64,000 bases of DNA from DAITPV01 sp050692555 (GCA_050692555.1 JBOGVS010000009.1:1-64000), one strand, 5' to 3'; positions 26,519 to 36,484 are shown, counted from the first letter of the stretch. A program made the numbers and translations. Notes: generated from the letters alone by a model not told the origin.

Positions 26519-29142
26519 TCAGCCGACCTCCTGCCGGGCGTAGGCCAGTGCCTGCTCCAGCGTCATGGCTTGGCCCTCCTCCCACGCCGCGTTCACGGCC
26601 GCGTCGCCAAGCGCCTGGCGAGCGGGGTCCGTGGGATCCCCGAGATCGATGAACGGAGGTGGGGCGTGCCCCCCGGCCGCCGCCTTGACGGCCGCGGAGG
26701 CCCCCGCCAGCCGAACGGCCGGCAGGTGTCGCCCCTCGGCGCTGGCCTTCGACGCCAGATTGTCCAGGACGATCCCCATGCCGGTCCGGTTCCCCACCTC
26801 CTCGTCGTTCTTCAGTGCTTCGAGGTACACCGACCCGGCGGTGACCAGATCTCCCTGGGCCAGGGCGATCCGCCCCAGGACGTGAAGGGCGTCCGTGATC
26901 CCGAACCGATCGCCGGCCTCTCGGTGGATCCGGAGGCTCTCCTCCGCCCGGGCTCTGGCGGTGTCCATGTCTCCCTCTATCCGGGCCACGATCGCCAGGA
27001 GCCACATCGTGTCCGCCACCCCCCGGCGGACACCCAGCTCCTCGAACAGCGAACGGGCCTTGGTGACCAGCTTCATCGCGGTGGCCATGTCTCCCTCGTA
27101 CGCGGGGGGGTAGGCCAGGTTGTAGAACCCCTCCGCCTCGGCATGCCGATCACCGAGCTCGCGGGCGATGGCCAACGCCTCCTCGTAGGCCCGGCGACAG
27201 GTGGCGAAGTCCTCCTGCCAGTAGGCTATCCCCCCCAGGGCGGTCAGGCCTCCCGACCTCTCGATGGTGCGGTCGGCGGCTGATGGGAGCGCCAACACTT
27301 CCTCTGGCCACCGCCGGCCCTCGTCCAGGTGGCCGTGGAGGTGCCAGAACCGCCAGAGCGCCGCGATCAGCCGGAGCCCCACCGCCGCGTCCTCCGTCTC
27401 GATGGCCCATCGCAACGTGGCCCGCAGGTTGTCGTGCTCCAGCTCCAGCCGGTCCAGCCACCGCTTCTGGTCGACACCCCGCAGCTGGGGCCGCGCCGCC
27501 TCGGCGAGGGACAGGAAGAGAGAACCGTGACGGGCCCGGGTGCCGGAGGTCTCTCCCGCGGCGTCCAACCGTTCCGCGCTGAACGCCCGGATCGTCTCCA
27601 GCATCCCCAGCCGAACCCCATCGGATGAGCTCGGCGACTTCGTCGCCAGGCTCTTGTCCACCAGGGATCCCAGCATCTGGAGCGCATCCCGTCCCAGCTC
27701 GCCGTGAGCGTCGGCCACCGATTCCGCTGCTTCCAGTGTCCAGCCGCCGGAAAAGACCGAGAGCCGCCTGAAGAGGATCCGTTCGGCCTCGTCGAGGAGG
27801 TCGAAACTCCATCCGATAGCCTCTCGGAGCGTCCGTTGGCGGGCCGGCAGGTCCACGGGACCTCCGGATAACAGCTCCAGGCGAGCCCCGAGACGTTCCA
27901 GCATGTCCTGAGGGGATAACAACTTGACGCGAGAGGCCGCCAGCTCGATTGCCAGCGGGAGCCGGCCAGGCGGACACACAGCTCCGCCACCGCCGGCCCG
28001 TTGTCCTCGGTGAGGACGAACCCGGGGTCCACCGCCATCGCTCGCTGCACGAACAGGGCCACCGCCTCGGAGTGGGTGGGGTCGACGTCGGGCTCGGGAA
28101 CCGTGAGCGGGGGCACGGGGACCTCCTGTTCCCCCGAAAGGTGCAGCGGTTCCCTGCTGGTGGCCAGGATCCGGAGGTGGGGAGCGGCGTCGAGCAGGCC
28201 GGCCACGGTGTCGGCTCCGTCCAACAGCTGCTCGAGGTTGTCCAGGACCATCAGCATCTCCCGCTCCCGGACATGCTCATGGAGGGTGTCGAGGACCGGC
28301 CGCACCCCTTCGGCACGAACGCCGATGGCGTCGGCCACGCTCGAAGGGATCAGGCGGGGATCGGTGATCGGCGCGAGGTCCACGAAGAACACGCCGTCCG
28401 GATAGTCCTCGAGGAGCTCACCGGCGGCCTGCAGCGCCAGCCTGGTCTTTCCGCTTCCCCCCGGGCCGGTGAGCGTGAGGAGGCCCGGCCCCCGGGCGAG
28501 CTCCTTCACCCCGGCCACCTCTCGTTCCCGGCCCACGAAGCTCGTCCGCTGAGCCGGAAGATTGGTCGGCACTTCCAACGTCCGGGGCGGGGGAAAGTCG
28601 GCGGGAAGGCCGTCGATCGCCACGTCGTGGAGGCGCTGAGCGTGGTCGAAGTCCTTGAGACGGTGCGACCCGAGATCCCGGAGCGTCACTGCGTCGGGGA
28701 GAACCTGCTCGACCAGAGCACGAGTGGTCCCCGAGACCAGGACCTGGCCCCCATTGGCCGCCGCGGCGATCCGAGCCGCGAGGTTCACGTCGATGCCAAG
28801 GTAGTCGTCGCCGCCCAGGACGCCCTCGCCGGTGTGCATCCCCATCCGGACCAGGAGCGCTCTCCCCCCTGGCCACTCGTGGCCCGCGAGGGAGCGCTGA
28901 GCGGCAACAGCGGTCAGAAGAGCGCCGGCCGGCCTCGGGAACACCGCGAAGAAGGAGTCCCCCTCGGTGCGGATCTCCACGCCGTCGCCTTCGGCGATGG
29001 CCTTCCGCATCAACGCGGAGTGGTCGTCCTGGACGCGGCGGTACTCCTCGCCGAGCTCCTGGAGCAGCCGGGTGGATCCCTCAATATCCGTGAACAGGAA
29101 GGTCACGGTCCCGGTCGGCAGTCCCGCGGAGCCTTCGGTCAT
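26519..29142 (-). pseudogene. Class III nucleotide cyclase - NTPase - TPR regulator, frameshifted
   Basis: About 875 residues in two frames. Residues 10-185 are a class III adenylate/guanylate cyclase domain (FTDIEGSTRLL metal Asp, RTEGDSFFAVF second metal Asp, DVNLAARI with the Asn/Arg pair). Then a STAND-type NTPase with Walker A GPGGSGKTRLAL and Walker B LMVLDNLEQLL, a winged-helix region and C-terminal TPR-like repeats. The frame breaks at about 27960: one frame ends CVRLAGS and the other resumes at LPLAIELAASRV. Inserting one G on the plus strand restores the expected RLAGLPLAIELAA. Either a sequencing deletion or a recent mutation. All catalytic residues of the cyclase are present. Confidence 0.85.
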
Positions 29143-29176
29143 CCGGTCGAGCCGGTGGAGATCAGCCGCCGGCCCA

Positions 29177-30661
29177 CTACTCGATGCCCTGGGCCTTCTG
29201 GACCTTTCCGGAGAAGTCCACCGACACGGCCTTCCACTCCGTGAACTCGTCGAGGGCCTGAGGGCCGGCCTCCCGGTGGCCGTTGCCCGTGTTCTTCATC
29301 CCGCCGAACGGGAGCTGGACCTCGGCGCCGATCGTGGGAGCGTTCACGTAGACCACCCCGAACTCCAGGCCCTGGATGGCCTTGAACACGTTGGTGATGT
29401 CGTGGGTGTAGATCGACGCCGAGAGCCCGTACTCCGTGGAGTTGGCGATGGCGATGGCCTCGTCGACGTCTGACGTCCGGATGATGCCCGTGACCGGCCC
29501 GAAGATCTCCTCCTGGGCGATCCTCATATCGGGCTTCATGTCGTCGAACACCGTGGGCGCGATGAAGTTGCCCTTGTCGTACCCGTCGCCGGTGAGCTCG
29601 TCGCCGCCGGTGAGCAGGGTGGCCCCTTCCTGCCTGCCGATCCCGATGTACTCCAGGACCCGCTCCTTCTGCGTCTCGTTGATCACCGGTGCCAGCTCGA
29701 CCTCCGGGTCGAGGCCGCTCCCCACCTTCATGCCTTCCACCCGCGACACCAGCTTGTCGGTGAACTCCTCCTTGATCCCCTCGTGCACCACCAGTCGCGA
29801 GGTGGCCGTACACCGCTGGCCGCTGGTGGCGAAGGCGCCCCACGCGGAGGCCTCTACCGCGAGGTCCATTTCCGCGTCGGGCATGACGATCAGCACGTTC
29901 TTCGAGCCGAGCTCCAGCGAGCAACGCTTCATCAGTCGCCCACACGTCTCGTTGATCTGCCGGCCCACCTCCAGCGAGCCGGTGAACGAGACACCGCGGA
30001 CGCCCGGGTGCTCCACCAGGGCTGCGCCGGCCTTCTTCCCGAAACCATGCACCAGGTTGAGCACGCCCTTTGGCAGTCCCACCTGCTCGAACACCCTCAC
30101 CAGGAGCGTGGCCAGCAGCGGGGTGTCCTGAGCCGGCTTGAACACGCTGGGACAGCCGGCCACGATCGCCGGGGCGATCTTCCACAGCGGGATGGCGATG
30201 GGGAAGTTCCACGGCGTGATCAGGCCAAATACGCCGACCGGGTGGCGGACGGTCATGGAGAACTTCGAGGGGAGCTCGGCCGGCATGGTCTGGCCGAAGA
30301 ACCGCCGTCCCTCACCGGCCATGTAGAAGCAGAAGTCGATCCCTTCCTGGATGTCGGCCCGGGTTTCCTTGAGGGTCTTGCCCATCTCCCGGGTCATCAG
30401 CTCGGCGTACTCCTCCTTGCGCTCCTCGAGCACGAGCCCAGCCCGGAGCACGTAGTCGGCCCGCCGTGGCACCGGCGTGGCCATCCAGCCGGGATAGGTC
30501 GCGTGGGCGGCGGCAACCGCCCGGTCGACGTCCTCGGGCGTGCCCTGGGGGAACTCCCCGATGATCTCGTCGCGGTTCGCCGGGTTCCGTGACTCGAAGG
30601 TTCGGGTCGACGACCCCCGGGTCCACTCCCCTCCGATGTAGTGGAGGTGTTCCTCGGCCAT
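29177..30661 (-). CDS. Aldehyde dehydrogenase family protein
   Basis: A 494-residue NAD(P)-dependent aldehyde dehydrogenase. Motifs: TPWNFPIAIPLWKIAPA, FTGSLEVGRQ, general-base Glu in LELGSKN, catalytic Cys in SGQRCTATSR, EEIFGPVTGI and the terminal LPFGGMKNTGNG. It resembles semialdehyde dehydrogenases of amino acid catabolism, but the substrate is not resolved; no dedicated P5C dehydrogenase was seen for the proline genes nearby. GAGGAGGAGG before the ATG is a strong ribosome-binding site, and TAGGAT at 30690-30695 may be its -10. Confidence 0.95.
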   Translation of the reverse strand: MAEEHLHYIGGEWTRGSSTRTFESRNPANRDEIIGEFPQGTPEDVDRAVAAAHATYPGWMATPVPRRADYVLRAGLVLEERKEEYAELMTREMGKTLKETRADIQEGIDFCFYMAGEGRRFFGQTMPAELPSKFSMTVRHPVGVFGLITPWNFPIAIPLWKIAPAIVAGCPSVFKPAQDTPLLATLLVRVFEQVGLPKGVLNLVHGFGKKAGAALVEHPGVRGVSFTGSLEVGRQINETCGRLMKRCSLELGSKNVLIVMPDAEMDLAVEASAWGAFATSGQRCTATSRLVVHEGIKEEFTDKLVSRVEGMKVGSGLDPEVELAPVINETQKERVLEYIGIGRQEGATLLTGGDELTGDGYDKGNFIAPTVFDDMKPDMRIAQEEIFGPVTGIIRTSDVDEAIAIANSTEYGLSASIYTHDITNVFKAIQGLEFGVVYVNAPTIGAEVQLPFGGMKNTGNGHREAGPQALDEFTEWKAVSVDFSGKVQKAQGIE

Positions 30662-30768
30662 GCCTCCTCCTCGTTCCCGGGCGGCCCCCATCCTACTGCC
30701 GGTGGCCTTGACCCCGGCACGGCCGGCGAGGTGCAATACGCTCCGACCTGAGATCGAGGAGGGGGCAG

Positions 30769-31128
30769 ATGGCCTCGGACATGGCCGTCACCTTGGAAGA
30801 CCGTCCCGGCCAGCTGGCTCTGCTCGGCGAGACCCTGGGTGCGGCGGGGATCAACATCGAGGGTCTGTGCGTCGAGCCCCGAGGTGAGCACCACATCCTG
30901 GTGGAGGACGCAGCGGGCGCCCGCGCCGCTCTCGAGAGCGCGGGGATCAAGGTGGGCGACGAACGGGCCGTGCTGGTGGTGAATCTCGAGGATCGGCCCG
31001 GCGTTCTCGGCAGGACCTGCCGCACGCTGGCCGACGCCGGCGTGAACATCGAGCTGGCGTACCTGGCCACGGACACGCGCGTGGTCCTCGGGGTCGACGA
31101 CCTGGAGAAGGCCCGGAGCACCATCTAG
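30769..31128 (+). CDS. Tandem ACT-domain protein
   Basis: A 119-residue protein built of two ACT domains: VTLEDRPGQLALLGETLGAA and VNLEDRPGVLGRTCRTLADA, each followed by GxNIE. ACT domains bind amino acids or other small ligands to regulate metabolism; with no enzyme attached, it probably acts in trans. AGGAGGGGG precedes the ATG. Its TAG abuts the GTG of the FAH-family gene, so both are likely expressed together. Confidence 0.88.
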   Translation: MASDMAVTLEDRPGQLALLGETLGAAGINIEGLCVEPRGEHHILVEDAAGARAALESAGIKVGDERAVLVVNLEDRPGVLGRTCRTLADAGVNIELAYLATDTRVVLGVDDLEKARSTI

Positions 31129-32013
31129 GTGCGGCTGGTCACCTTCGACCGATCGGGCGCCCGCCGGCTGGGCGCCCTGGTCGGTGACGCGGTCGTCGAC
31201 CTCCCCGGGCTGGTCGGAACACCATCCTTCCCAGCGACGATGGAGGCCTTGGTGGATGCGGGGCCGCCGGCCCTCGACCGGGCCCGCGAGGCGTTGTCGG
31301 ACCCCGAACCCGGGCCCCATCGGGTCGAGCAACCCCGGCTCCTCGTCCCGATCCTGCCCGGCTCGCTCCGAGACTTCCTGGCGTTCGAAGACCACGTCCG
31401 GGCCGGCGCCGCCCGCCGTGGGGAGCCGGTCCCCGAGGCCTGGTACGAGATGCCCGCCTACTACAAGGGCAACCATCGAGCGGTGTACGGACCCGACCAG
31501 GAGATCCCCTGGCCCCCGTTCACGGAGGAGCTGGACTACGAGCTGGAGTTGGCCGCCATCCTCGGTGGCCGGGGCCGCGACCTCGACGTGGCCCAGGCCG
31601 AGGACCTGGTGTTCGGGTACACGTTGATGAACGACTGGTCCGCCCGGGACATCCAGCGAAAAGAGATGTCCATGCGGCTTGGGCCGGCCAAGGCGAAGGA
31701 CTTCGCCACGTCGCTGGGGCCGTGCATCGTCACCGCCGACGAGTTGGACCCCTCCACGCTCTCGATGACGGCCAGGGTGGACGGCGAGGTGTGGTCGCGA
31801 GGCACCCTGGCCGACGCCCACTGGACGTTCCCCCAGATGATCGCCCACGTCTCCCGGGGCGAGGACGTGTGGCCGGGGGACCTCTACGGATCCGGCACGT
31901 TCGGCGGAGGATGCGGGCTCGACCTGGGACGAGTCCTGTGGCCGGGGGCGATCGTCGAGCTGGAGGCCCAACCGATCGGCGTGCTCCGGAACCGGGTCGG
32001 CCCAAAGGCCTGA
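31129..32013 (+). CDS. Fumarylacetoacetate hydrolase (FAH) family protein
   Basis: A 294-residue FAH-fold enzyme. The metal and catalytic motifs DYELELAAILG, GYTLMNDWSARDIQ, KAKDFATSLGP and GSGTFGGGCGL are clear. Family members hydrolyse fumarylacetoacetate or act on acylpyruvates and 2-keto-pentenoates. Because homogentisate dioxygenase lies 3.4 kb away, a role in tyrosine degradation is possible, but it is not adjacent. GTG start directly follows the ACT gene stop. It ends at a TGATCA palindrome shared with the convergent aldo/keto reductase. Confidence 0.92.
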   Translation: MRLVTFDRSGARRLGALVGDAVVDLPGLVGTPSFPATMEALVDAGPPALDRAREALSDPEPGPHRVEQPRLLVPILPGSLRDFLAFEDHVRAGAARRGEPVPEAWYEMPAYYKGNHRAVYGPDQEIPWPPFTEELDYELELAAILGGRGRDLDVAQAEDLVFGYTLMNDWSARDIQRKEMSMRLGPAKAKDFATSLGPCIVTADELDPSTLSMTARVDGEVWSRGTLADAHWTFPQMIAHVSRGEDVWPGDLYGSGTFGGGCGLDLGRVLWPGAIVELEAQPIGVLRNRVGPKA

Positions 32014-32961
32014 TCAGTCGAAGTCGGGCCCCAGGCGGATCACTTCTTCGACCTCCGCGAGCGTGGCGTCGTCCAGCGTGACGTCCCCCGCGGCCGCGTT
32101 CTCCCGGAGGTGCTTCGGATCCCTGGTGCCGGCGATCGCCGAGGTGACCCCCGGTTGGTGGAACGTCCACGCCAGCGCCAGCTGGCTCAGGGTGATGCCA
32201 AGCCGCCGGGCGATGGGCCGCAACCCGTCGACCACGGCGAGGCTGCGCTGCTTCTTTCCGGGGGCGAACATGTCACGGTAGTACCCCATGCCACCGCGAC
32301 CACTTCGCCAGTCATCGAACTCGGTATCCATGGTGATCGCCCCCGTCAGCAAACCGAAGGCCAGGGAGCCGAACGTGACCACCCCGGTCCCCCGCTCCCC
32401 GCACCACCGGATCAGGTCCCGGTTCGCCAGATGGAGCATGGAGAAGTGTGGCTGGAGAGAGTCCACGTGCCGGATCCGCTCACACCGCTCGATCAGGTCG
32501 CGGCCGAAGTTCGACACGCCGACGTGACCAACCAGGTTCTCGTCGACCAGGGCGGCCATGGCTTCCCAGGTCTCCTCGACGGGGACCCTGCCGTCCTGCC
32601 AGTGGAGCTGGTACAGGTCGATGTGATCGATCCGGAGGCGCTTCAGGCTCTGCTCGCAGGCCCGGTGTACCTCCTCGGCCCGAAAGCCGGTGCCGCTGGG
32701 CCTGGGGGCCACCTTGGTGGCCACCACCACCTCGTCCCGGCGTCCCTCGATCCCCCGGCCCACCAGCTCCTCCGAGGTTCCGTCCCCGTACACCTCGGCG
32801 GTGTCGATCCAGGTGATCCCGGCGTCCAGCGCCGTCCGGATCGTCGACACCGCGTCCTCTTCCGGAGGGTTGGGTCCCCAGACGTCGCCGCCGAACTCCC
32901 AGGCTCCGAATCCCACCACGGAGATCTCTAGCCCGGCGGAACCCAGTCGCTTGGTCTGCAT
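32014..32961 (-). CDS. Aldo/keto reductase
   Basis: A 315-residue NADPH-dependent reductase. The catalytic tetrad is visible: Asp and Tyr in DTAEVYGDG, Lys in VVATKV, His in LYQLHWQD. VGVSNFGRDLIERC and the C-terminal WTFHQPGVTSAIAGTRDPKHL are family hallmarks. Physiological substrate unknown. GAGGAG eight nt before the ATG. No intergenic base separates its stop from that of the convergent FAH gene. Confidence 0.95.
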   Translation of the reverse strand: MQTKRLGSAGLEISVVGFGAWEFGGDVWGPNPPEEDAVSTIRTALDAGITWIDTAEVYGDGTSEELVGRGIEGRRDEVVVATKVAPRPSGTGFRAEEVHRACEQSLKRLRIDHIDLYQLHWQDGRVPVEETWEAMAALVDENLVGHVGVSNFGRDLIERCERIRHVDSLQPHFSMLHLANRDLIRWCGERGTGVVTFGSLAFGLLTGAITMDTEFDDWRSGRGGMGYYRDMFAPGKKQRSLAVVDGLRPIARRLGITLSQLALAWTFHQPGVTSAIAGTRDPKHLRENAAAGDVTLDDATLAEVEEVIRLGPDFD

Positions 32962-33019
32962 GGCTGCGCTCCTCGGTTGTCCTGGCGGGACCAGTCAATC
33001 AGATCGCCGGCGTACCTCC

Positions 33020-33907
33020 TCACTCCGCGTCGCGCACCGCCAACTCTCGGGGATGGTGCTCCTGCGTGGCCTTGCACGTGAGCGGGCGTGGGGCCCCGGG
33101 GGCGACCTCGACCTCCACGCCGAGAACACCCTCCGGCCCATCGAACTCCACGCGGTGACGACGCCCATCCCGGCGATGTGAGCGAAGCGTCAGATCGTCC
33201 ACCCCCACGAGCCCCAGTCGCCGGCGAAGGTGCTCCTCCGCGGCCTGGACCGCGGGCGGGTAGCACGATCGTCCCCGGTAATGCTCCAGATCGACGAGTC
33301 CCGCCGCGTACGCCGAGGCCACGGCTGTGGCCCGGTCCGCGGGCACTCGCCCGTAGTAGACGCCGTGCGGGAAGCACACCAGGTTGGCGGCGAACCGATC
33401 CCCTCCGACGTGGGTGGCCTCCCACACCGCGCCGTCCGAGAACCCCTCGAGCGCCCGGGCCACCGGGCCGCCATGGGTGGCACAGCAGGGGTCGTGCTTG
33501 CCGTGTGTGCACACCACGTACAGGGGGCCGGGCACCGTCGTTCCGAAGCCGGGGAACCGGTCCGCGGCCAGTCGTCGAAGGTCGAGGGTGAGCAGATCCG
33601 CGGTCCGTTCGACCTCGAAGGTCACCAGCCGGCGCTCGTGGGGACCGGTGTACGCGGCGAAGCATCGGCGTGGCGATGGATGGGGCCGGTCCCGCTGCTT
33701 GATCAGCAGGACCCGCATGCGGGTCTCCCGCCCCAGGTCCCGGAGCCGCACCCCGACCGCCGAGGGGAGATCGCTCTGGACCAGCGCTTCATGGCCCCAG
33801 GCGCCGGGCTGCTCGATCAGCAACCACCGCCGGTATCGGGAGGCGGTTCCCGTCAGCGCCTCTCCCTCCGCCACCGAGTGGGCGGAGCACACGAACCGCT
33901 CAGGCAC
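33020..33907 (-). CDS. Sucrase/ferredoxin-like (Apd1-type) thioredoxin-fold protein
   Basis: A 295-residue protein of the PF06999 family. Diagnostic motifs are VVCTHGKHDPCCATHGGPV and THVGGDRFAANLVCFPHGVY, with conserved Cys and His that in Apd1 hold a [2Fe-2S] cluster. It probably transfers electrons. The GTG start overlaps the stop of the JmjC oxygenase gene, so the two are translated together; electron supply to an iron oxygenase is an attractive but unproven idea. Confidence 0.85.
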   Translation of the reverse strand: MPERFVCSAHSVAEGEALTGTASRYRRWLLIEQPGAWGHEALVQSDLPSAVGVRLRDLGRETRMRVLLIKQRDRPHPSPRRCFAAYTGPHERRLVTFEVERTADLLTLDLRRLAADRFPGFGTTVPGPLYVVCTHGKHDPCCATHGGPVARALEGFSDGAVWEATHVGGDRFAANLVCFPHGVYYGRVPADRATAVASAYAAGLVDLEHYRGRSCYPPAVQAAEEHLRRRLGLVGVDDLTLRSHRRDGRRHRVEFDGPEGVLGVEVEVAPGAPRPLTCKATQEHHPRELAVRDAE

Positions 33908-35090
33908 CGTCGATCTCGAGCACGCCTTCCCGCACCAGGCGCCGGAGAAGAACCAGCCGCGACTCCTCGTCGAGCGGCCCGGGCACATCACGGACCCTGA
34001 AGGGCCCCGTCGCATCCTCCACGAACCGGAGGGCCGCCTCACACCGCTCCGGCATCCGCAGCTCACGGAAGCCGAGCACGGCCACGGCTTCCGGCCCGTC
34101 CCGGGAGATCCTGAGCACGGAGCCGGGGCGGCGGCGGAAGCGATGTTCCGGGCCCGCCGATCGCAGGGCCTCCAGCTGGACCATCTGGCCGGGGAGCACG
34201 GCGCGACGAGTGTTCCAGAATCGCTCGGCCAAGCGCTCCACCGCCGCGTCGTCCGCCCGGTGCTCCAGCCAGTCGACCAGCTCCTTCACCCGGACCGGGA
34301 GGTCCTCGATGAGCGCACCGGGGTCGGTGGCGAATCCCACAGGGAGGGCCTCCCGGAACGGCAGGTGATCGGGGGCCGAACGCATCAACTCGTGCCACAG
34401 GTCGAGCCAGGTCCGGGTCAGGATGCCCACCGTGACGTGGATGGAGACCTCCTCGCGGGCCTCGGCGTCATGTGGGAAGCCGCGAGGGATGTACAGCGAG
34501 TCGCCGGGCGCCAGCTCGGCCTCGAGGATCGGCGTTCCCGGGGCTTCCAGCTCCTTCGACCACGGCTGCTCCTTCCCGGCCAGCTCCACGACGGGTTCGT
34601 AGACCCGCCAGGCCTTGTGTCCGTGGGTCTGGAGCACGAACACGTCGTGGGTGTCGTGGTGGACCGCGAATCCACGCGAGGTGGCCGGGGTCACGTACGC
34701 GTTGGCCTGAACGGGATGAGTGATGGTCAGCTCCAGGTCCCGGCAGAACTCGGCCACTGCCGGCCATTGCCGGTGGAGGGCCTGGAGCACAATGGTGGCT
34801 CCGGAAGCGAACGCGTCGAGCACCTTGTCGGGACGGGCGGTCCGCTCCACCCGGCCACCGCCGATCCCTACCGTCCCGGTGTAGGACGCCGGATCCAGGG
34901 GCTCCCCCTCCTTGACCAGGCGGAACGCGGGCATCCGGAGCAGGGTCCCGGTCACCAGGTGATCGACGTCGGGGAGGTCGAGGAGCTCGGAGAATCCCGA
35001 GGGGTCGTGGTGAAGCAGCGGGCGACGCCCCCAGTACTCCTCGGCGAAGCGCCGGACGTCGCCCACGCACCGCTCGAGCGCGGTGATCAT
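33900..35090 (-). CDS. JmjC/cupin-type Fe(II)-2-oxoglutarate oxygenase
   Basis: A 396-residue protein like bacterial ribosomal oxygenases (YcfD/ROXA family). The iron facial triad can be placed in VHHDTHDVFVLQTHGHKAW (HxD) and FPHDAEAREE (distal His); GDSLYIPRGFPH is the typical strand before it. The C-terminal part (270-396) is a winged-helix-like region. Family members hydroxylate residues of proteins or peptides. A 64-residue acidic peptide is encoded 19 nt upstream and a ferredoxin-like protein overlaps downstream. No Shine-Dalgarno; TAGCGT lies 16 nt before the ATG. Confidence 0.88.
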   Translation of the reverse strand: MITALERCVGDVRRFAEEYWGRRPLLHHDPSGFSELLDLPDVDHLVTGTLLRMPAFRLVKEGEPLDPASYTGTVGIGGGRVERTARPDKVLDAFASGATIVLQALHRQWPAVAEFCRDLELTITHPVQANAYVTPATSRGFAVHHDTHDVFVLQTHGHKAWRVYEPVVELAGKEQPWSKELEAPGTPILEAELAPGDSLYIPRGFPHDAEAREEVSIHVTVGILTRTWLDLWHELMRSAPDHLPFREALPVGFATDPGALIEDLPVRVKELVDWLEHRADDAAVERLAERFWNTRRAVLPGQMVQLEALRSAGPEHRFRRRPGSVLRISRDGPEAVAVLGFRELRMPERCEAALRFVEDATGPFRVRDVPGPLDEESRLVLLRRLVREGVLEIDGA

Positions 35091-35109
35091 GCCGTGGTGA
35101 ACCCCGACG

Positions 35110-35304
35110 CTAGCTGTCCGTGGTGTCCGTGTCCGAGTCCGTCCCGTCGGTGTCCCCGCCGTCGTCCGTGGCGTCGTCGTCCGCGTCGGTGTCGTCGGCG
35201 TCCTTGGTGTCGGGGTCGTCCTCCAGGGCTCGGACCGGTCGATCGGACGGCAGGATCGTCCTGATGTCCTCGTCGGTGAGCTTGGTCTCGGTGGGGTCGG
35301 TCAC
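35110..35304 (-). CDS. Small acidic protein with Asp/Thr-rich tail, unknown
   Basis: A 64-residue protein. Residues 1-30 look ordered (TKLTDEDIRTILPSDRPVRA), and the rest is almost only Asp, Thr, Gly and Ser (DTDGTDSDTDTTDS at the end). The GTG start follows AAGGAGG. No signal peptide or membrane helix. It lies immediately upstream of the JmjC oxygenase and ferredoxin-like genes and could be their substrate; I do not recognise it. Confidence 0.65.
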   Translation of the reverse strand: MTDPTETKLTDEDIRTILPSDRPVRALEDDPDTKDADDTDADDDATDDGGDTDGTDSDTDTTDS

Positions 35305-35368
35305 GTCATCCTCCTTCCGCGTCCCCTGCAGGCTATGGGGTCCTCGCCGTTCACGCAAACAGAGAGGA

Positions 35369-36484
35369 TCAGTCGATCAGGCCCATCCCCCGAGCCCACG
35401 ACGTGGCGTACCCCTCGACCTCCACCGCGCCCAAGGCGTCCTCGGCCTGTAGCGGATTCTCGGCCTCGACCATGATGGCGTACTCGTCGGCGAACTCCTT
35501 GGTCTTGGACGCCTCGATCGCAGCGGCCTGCGGACCGTGATGAAGGCCCTGGGGGTGGTGGGTGATGAACGCCTCGCCGATCCCCGCTCGGGAGAAGAAC
35601 CGTCCGTGGTGATAGAAGAGCACCTCGTCCCGGTCGATGTTCGAGTGGAAGAACGGGACCCGAAGGGCCTCAGGGTCGCCGGTCTCGGTCGGCCGGGGGG
35701 CGAACGTCCCGATCTCGAACCCGTCGCAGTCCCAGGTGATGTGGACGCTCGGGGGGACGTGGTAGCGGGGAGAGACCACCGGCCGGAAGTCCTCGATGTT
35801 CAGCCGCAGTGGGCACAGGTCGCCCTGCCACCCCACCACGTCCAGAGGATGGAACGGGTACACCAGCGTGGTGTACAGATGGTCCCGTTTCACCTTGACC
35901 TCGAACTCCCCTTCCTCGTCGTGCGGCGCCGGCTCCGGGGTCTCCAGCACGCCCGGGTCGAACAGCGCGTGCTTGCCGAGGATCCCCTTGTCGGGGAGGC
36001 GGTACTCACCTCGGCCCTCGACGACGTACAGGAAGGTGTCCTCGGTGTCGGGAATCAGGCGGTGGGTGGTGCCTTTCGGCACGATCAGGTAGTCGCCCCG
36101 CCGGAACCGCAGCGGGCCGTAGTCGGTCTCCAGGGTCCCCTCGCCCCGGTGGACGAAGTAGCAGAGGTCACCGTCGGAGTCACGGAGGAAGTGCGGCTGC
36201 GCCCCTGCCGGCCGGGAGACATAGATGGCCAGGTCCTGGTTCCACAGGATCCGCTGCCACTCCCCGGCGGGATCTGCCTGGTCGGGTGTCTTCAGCCCGC
36301 TGAGATCGTAGGCCCGGGGACGGAGGTCGCCCTCCACCCGGATCCACGCGGTCGGCGGATGGGTCCGGTACAGGTGCGAGGCCCGGCCCTCGAACGCCTC
36401 CCGGCCGTGCTCCTCCTCGAACGTCCCGTCGGGCAGGCCGACGTGAGCCTGCTTGGCCACCTTGCCTCTGGAGATGGGGAACAT
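35369..36484 (-). CDS. hmgA: Homogentisate 1,2-dioxygenase
   Basis: A 371-residue cupin enzyme that opens the ring of homogentisate to maleylacetoacetate in tyrosine and phenylalanine catabolism. Iron-binding region: RVPFFHSNIDRDEVLFYHHG, then HHPQGLHHGPQ. The N-terminal cupin shows LCYFVHRGEGTLETDYGPL. It is shorter than the fungal and animal enzymes but typical for bacteria. It has no ribosome-binding site of its own; its ATG shares one base with the stop of an upstream 41-residue gene (TGATG), so expression depends on that gene. Confidence 0.94.
   Translation of the reverse strand: MFPISRGKVAKQAHVGLPDGTFEEEHGREAFEGRASHLYRTHPPTAWIRVEGDLRPRAYDLSGLKTPDQADPAGEWQRILWNQDLAIYVSRPAGAQPHFLRDSDGDLCYFVHRGEGTLETDYGPLRFRRGDYLIVPKGTTHRLIPDTEDTFLYVVEGRGEYRLPDKGILGKHALFDPGVLETPEPAPHDEEGEFEVKVKRDHLYTTLVYPFHPLDVVGWQGDLCPLRLNIEDFRPVVSPRYHVPPSVHITWDCDGFEIGTFAPRPTETGDPEALRVPFFHSNIDRDEVLFYHHGRFFSRAGIGEAFITHHPQGLHHGPQAAAIEASKTKEFADEYAIMVEAENPLQAEDALGAVEVEGYATSWARGMGLID

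Noticed and set aside
24954..27005. Very long minus frame through the transporter gene
   Set aside because: Arg/Gly/Pro-rich out-of-frame shadow of the transporter-HEAT-cNMP protein.
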